Under the pieces are notes generated by a model. It was given only the letters and a program-made list of their open reading frames with translations, made no database searches and was not told where the DNA came from. Below, piece after piece: positions 61,924 through 64,000 of a stretch of DNA of 64,000 bases. Origin of the DNA: FEB-22 sp003105195 (lineage in GTDB: Bacteria; Pseudomonadota; Alphaproteobacteria; Rhizobiales; Xanthobacteraceae). The stretch covers positions 1-64,000 of the forward strand of contig JAOSKV010000001.1 of NCBI GenBank assembly GCA_027493405.1, read 5' to 3'. Position 1 is the first letter of the stretch. Each line of letters opens with the position of its first letter. A program made the translations under genes and the position numbers.

Positions 61924-62847
61924 ATGCTCGACCGCGTGACCGGAATGCAGGTCTTCGCCCGGGTGGCGGCGCTCGGCAGCCTCTCGGCGGCCGCGCGCGC
62001 CCTCGGCATGTCGCCCACCATGGTGACCAAGCACGTCGCCGCGATCGAGGAACGGCTCGGGGTCAAGCTCCTCCACCGCACTACCCGCCGGCTCACCCTC
62101 ACCGAGGCGGGCCGGCGCTATCTCGACGCCGCCGAGCGCATCGTCGCCGAGGTCGAGGAGGCCGAGGCGGCCGCCGCGGCCGAGCGCGTCGAGGTGCGCG
62201 GGACCCTGCGGGTCAGCGTCCCGGTCTCCTTCGGCACGCGCGAGATCGCGCCGCTGCTGCCGGACTTCGCGGCCGCCCATCCCGGGCTCGTCGTCGAGCT
62301 CGGCCTCAACGACCGGGTGGTCGACCTCATCGACGAGGGCTGGGACCTGGCGGTGCGGGTCGGCCGGCTCGCCGCGAGCAGCCTGATCGCGCGCAAGCTC
62401 GCGCCCTGCGGCACCGCGGTCTGCGCGGCGCCCGCCTATCTGGCGCGCCGCGGCACGCCGCGCCGGCTCGCCGACCTCGCCCGGCACGACTGCCTCGGCT
62501 ACACGCTCTCGGCCACCCTGGGCTCCGACCGCTGGCCCTTCGGGACGAAGGGCGAGATCGAGGTGCCGGTCGCGGGCAGCCTGCGCGCCAACAATGGCGA
62601 CGCGCTGGTCGCGGCCGCGGTCGCCGGCCAGGGCCTGGTCTACCAGCCGAACTTTCTCGTGCGCGACGCGCTGCGCGCCGGCCGGCTGGTGGCGCTCGGC
62701 TTCGAGCATCCGACCTTCGCGCTCGCCGGCGTCTTCGCGCTCTACCCGCCGGACCGCCGCCCGCCCGCCAAGGTGCGCGCCTTCATCGATTTCCTCGCGC
62801 GCCGCTTCGGGCCCGTGCCGCCCTGGGAGCGCGCGGACGCGGCCTGA
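61924..62847 (+). CDS. LysR family transcriptional regulator
   Basis: A 307-residue LysR-type regulator. HTH: VTGMQVFARVAALGSLSAAA, RALGMSPTMVTKHVAAIEER, LGVKLLHRTTRRLTLTEAGR. The effector domain has TLRVSVPVSFGTREIAPLLP and AVAGQGLVYQPNFLVRDALR. It belongs to the CrgA-like/DsdC-like group that often regulates quinone or aromatic-stress genes. Its 3' end overlaps the convergent TetR gene by 106 bp. Confidence 0.93.
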   Translation: MLDRVTGMQVFARVAALGSLSAAARALGMSPTMVTKHVAAIEERLGVKLLHRTTRRLTLTEAGRRYLDAAERIVAEVEEAEAAAAAERVEVRGTLRVSVPVSFGTREIAPLLPDFAAAHPGLVVELGLNDRVVDLIDEGWDLAVRVGRLAASSLIARKLAPCGTAVCAAPAYLARRGTPRRLADLARHDCLGYTLSATLGSDRWPFGTKGEIEVPVAGSLRANNGDALVAAAVAGQGLVYQPNFLVRDALRAGRLVALGFEHPTFALAGVFALYPPDRRPPAKVRAFIDFLARRFGPVPPWERADAA

Positions 62848-63479
62848 GGCGCCAGCAGGGCCATGAGCTGGCGTCCGAGCGTCGTGAGCCAGGCGCGGTC
62901 GTCCTTCAAGACCCGAGCGCGCAGCATCTGCGCGAAGGTCGGGCGCACGATCGCGCCATAGGCGAGGGCGCCGATGATCAGGCTCAGCACCGCGTCCGCC
63001 GGGCCCGCCGTGACCAGGCCGGCGGCCTGCGCCTGCGCCACGATCTCCCGCCCCGTGGCCACGAAGCGCGCGAGCGGCAGCATGCGCGCGGTCGCGATCC
63101 GTTCGCGATTGTCGATCAGCTCGCGCTGGATCAGCCGGCAGGCGAGCGGCCGCTCGCAGGCCCAGGCCACCTGCACGTCGACGAAGGCCGAAAGCCGCGC
63201 GTGCGGGGCGCCGGCGCGCGCGAGCGCAGCGGCGAGCCGCGCGTCGAGATCCGCGGCGACGCGGTCGAGCACCGCGCCGTAGAGGCGCGCCTTGTCGGGG
63301 AAATGGTGGATCAGCCCGGCATTGCCGAGCCCGGCCGCGCGGGCGATCCCGGCGAGCGCCGCGCCGTGATAGCCGTGCTCGGCGAACAGCCGCTCCCCCT
63401 CGTCGAGGATCCGGCCGCGCCGGTCGGGCGCCTGTTTGCGCAGCCTCTGCAGGGACTTCGCATCGGCGGCACTAGACAT
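62742..63479 (-). CDS. TetR family transcriptional regulator
   Basis: A 245-residue TetR regulator. HTH: RGRILDEGERLFAEHGYHGA then ALAGIARAAGLGNAGLIHHF and PDKARLYGAVLD. The last ~35 residues (SQGGTGPKRRARKSMKARTL) are basic and read antisense to the LysR gene; the domain itself ends near 62850, so the true stop may be lost or moved. The start overlaps the stop of the enoyl-CoA hydratase gene by 8 bp, giving an operon. Confidence 0.88.
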   Translation of the reverse strand: MSSAADAKSLQRLRKQAPDRRGRILDEGERLFAEHGYHGAALAGIARAAGLGNAGLIHHFPDKARLYGAVLDRVAADLDARLAAALARAGAPHARLSAFVDVQVAWACERPLACRLIQRELIDNRERIATARMLPLARFVATGREIVAQAQAAGLVTAGPADAVLSLIIGALAYGAIVRPTFAQMLRARVLKDDRAWLTTLGRQLMALLAPQAASARSQGGTGPKRRARKSMKARTLAGGRRSGG

Positions 63480-64000
63480 GGATCACGTTGTTCGGATCGG
63501 GTTGCTCGTCCTTCGGCGCCTGGCTGTAGTCGCCGAACGGCCCGTCGCGTTCCGCGATCGCGGCGCGCACGCCGTTCGCCTCGGCGAGCGCGATGAAGCG
63601 CCGGGCGTCCGGCGTGTTGCGCATCAGCCCGTCGAGGATCGGCCCGAGCGTCTGCGTCGCGGCGAGCCCCATGGTCTCGTAGGCGTGGTTCACCACGAGC
63701 TTCATGGCCGAGAGCTGGGAGAGGGGGATTGTGGCGAGCTGCTCGGCCTGGCGGCGCACCGTCGCCTCGAGCTCCGCGAACGGCACCGAGGCGTTGATCA
63801 GGCCGACGGCGGCCGCCTCGCGGCCCGAGAGCGGCTTGCCGGTGAGCGCGTATTCCTTCGCCTTGGTGAGGCCGAGCCGGTAGATCCACAACCCGCTCAG
63901 ATAGGCGCCCCACATGCGCGCATAGGGCGTGCCGATGCGCGCATCGTGGCTCGCGATCACGAGGTCGGCGGCGAGCGCATAGTCGCTGCCGCCGCCGACG
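63472..64000 (-). CDS. Enoyl-CoA hydratase/isomerase family protein (partial)
   Basis: A crotonase-fold protein cut off by the window end; about 175 residues are present, C-terminal. It reads VGGGSDYALAADLVIASHDA then RIGTPYARMWGAYLSGLWIY, LGLTKAKEYALTGKPLSGRE and AAAVGLINASVPFAELEATV. The oxyanion-hole Gly region lies at the cut edge. Hydrates or isomerises an acyl-CoA in fatty-acid or aromatic-acid breakdown. The downstream TetR gene overlaps its end and likely controls the pathway. Confidence 0.9.
   Translation of the reverse strand, partial: VGGGSDYALAADLVIASHDARIGTPYARMWGAYLSGLWIYRLGLTKAKEYALTGKPLSGREAAAVGLINASVPFAELEATVRRQAEQLATIPLSQLSAMKLVVNHAYETMGLAATQTLGPILDGLMRNTPDARRFIALAEANGVRAAIAERDGPFGDYSQAPKDEQPDPNNVIHV

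Overview
The window is about 68-70 percent GC and reads as a chromosomal stretch of an alphaproteobacterium, probably of the Hyphomicrobiales/Rhodospirillales type. The basis is an HWE-type histidine kinase, FNR/FixK-like and NsrR-like DNA sites, carboxymuconolactone decarboxylase, MmgE/PrpD and formyl-CoA-transferase-like genes, many small regulator-enzyme pairs, and dispersed palindromic repeats. No rRNA or tRNA gene, CRISPR array, phage or plasmid backbone was seen. About a dozen genes carry one-base frameshifts, often in G/C runs. Three C/G-rich patches overwrite conserved codons in guaA (twice) and an mmgE/prpD gene. Much of this looks like consensus error, so broken genes must be read with that caveat.

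Layout, 0-24 kb: MAPEG protein, RsmB-like rRNA methyltransferase and a GIY-YIG protein bracketed by two palindromic repeats; an aat-family transferase; guaA; a SWIM-SNF2 helicase; an enolase-superfamily gene divergent from a TetR gene; two YciI-like proteins; a small toxin/nuclease patch (Phd-VapC, HNH nuclease, broken PIN gene, zinc-ribbon protein); an HWE kinase and a cupin; a secreted coiled-coil protein behind an FNR-like box; a LysE and an MFS transporter; an autotransporter-type beta-barrel followed by an Asn/Gly-rich secreted protein; and a beta-propeller protein.

24-45 kb: a complete group II intron sits inside one copy of the palindromic repeat family. It is followed by a regulator/small Cys protein/DUF899 group and a nitric-oxide-type group (DUF6522, DUF2249, Rrf2/NsrR) around a perfect 13-1-13 palindrome. 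Next come a PRISE-type SDR, cupin, LysR, DsbA-like, HDAC-like amidohydrolase, MltB-like transglycosylase, TetR-YciI pair and a PAS-GGDEF-EAL protein. A GntR-controlled operon (SDR, MmgE/PrpD and the collapsed remains of a Bug-type receptor) follows, then carboxymuconolactone decarboxylase and a RibD-like reductase.

45-64 kb: a P1B-type ATPase with DUF305 and LTXXQ proteins behind an FNR/FixK-like box; cysteine-synthase-like enzyme and MarR; then the most unusual region (50.1-57.9 kb). This is a cluster of secreted proteins in which unrelated N-terminal parts (PAN/apple, TRAP-receptor-like fragment, TPR array, PDZ-S41 protease lacking its catalytic dyad) carry the same ~60-residue C-terminal TPR-like module. 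Two genes also share the same leader and signal-peptide block. A degraded IS5-type transposase lies inside the cluster. The window closes with a CoA transferase, a collapsed MFS gene, HdeD-like, VOC and DoxX genes with a LysR regulator, a TetR gene and a partial enoyl-CoA hydratase.
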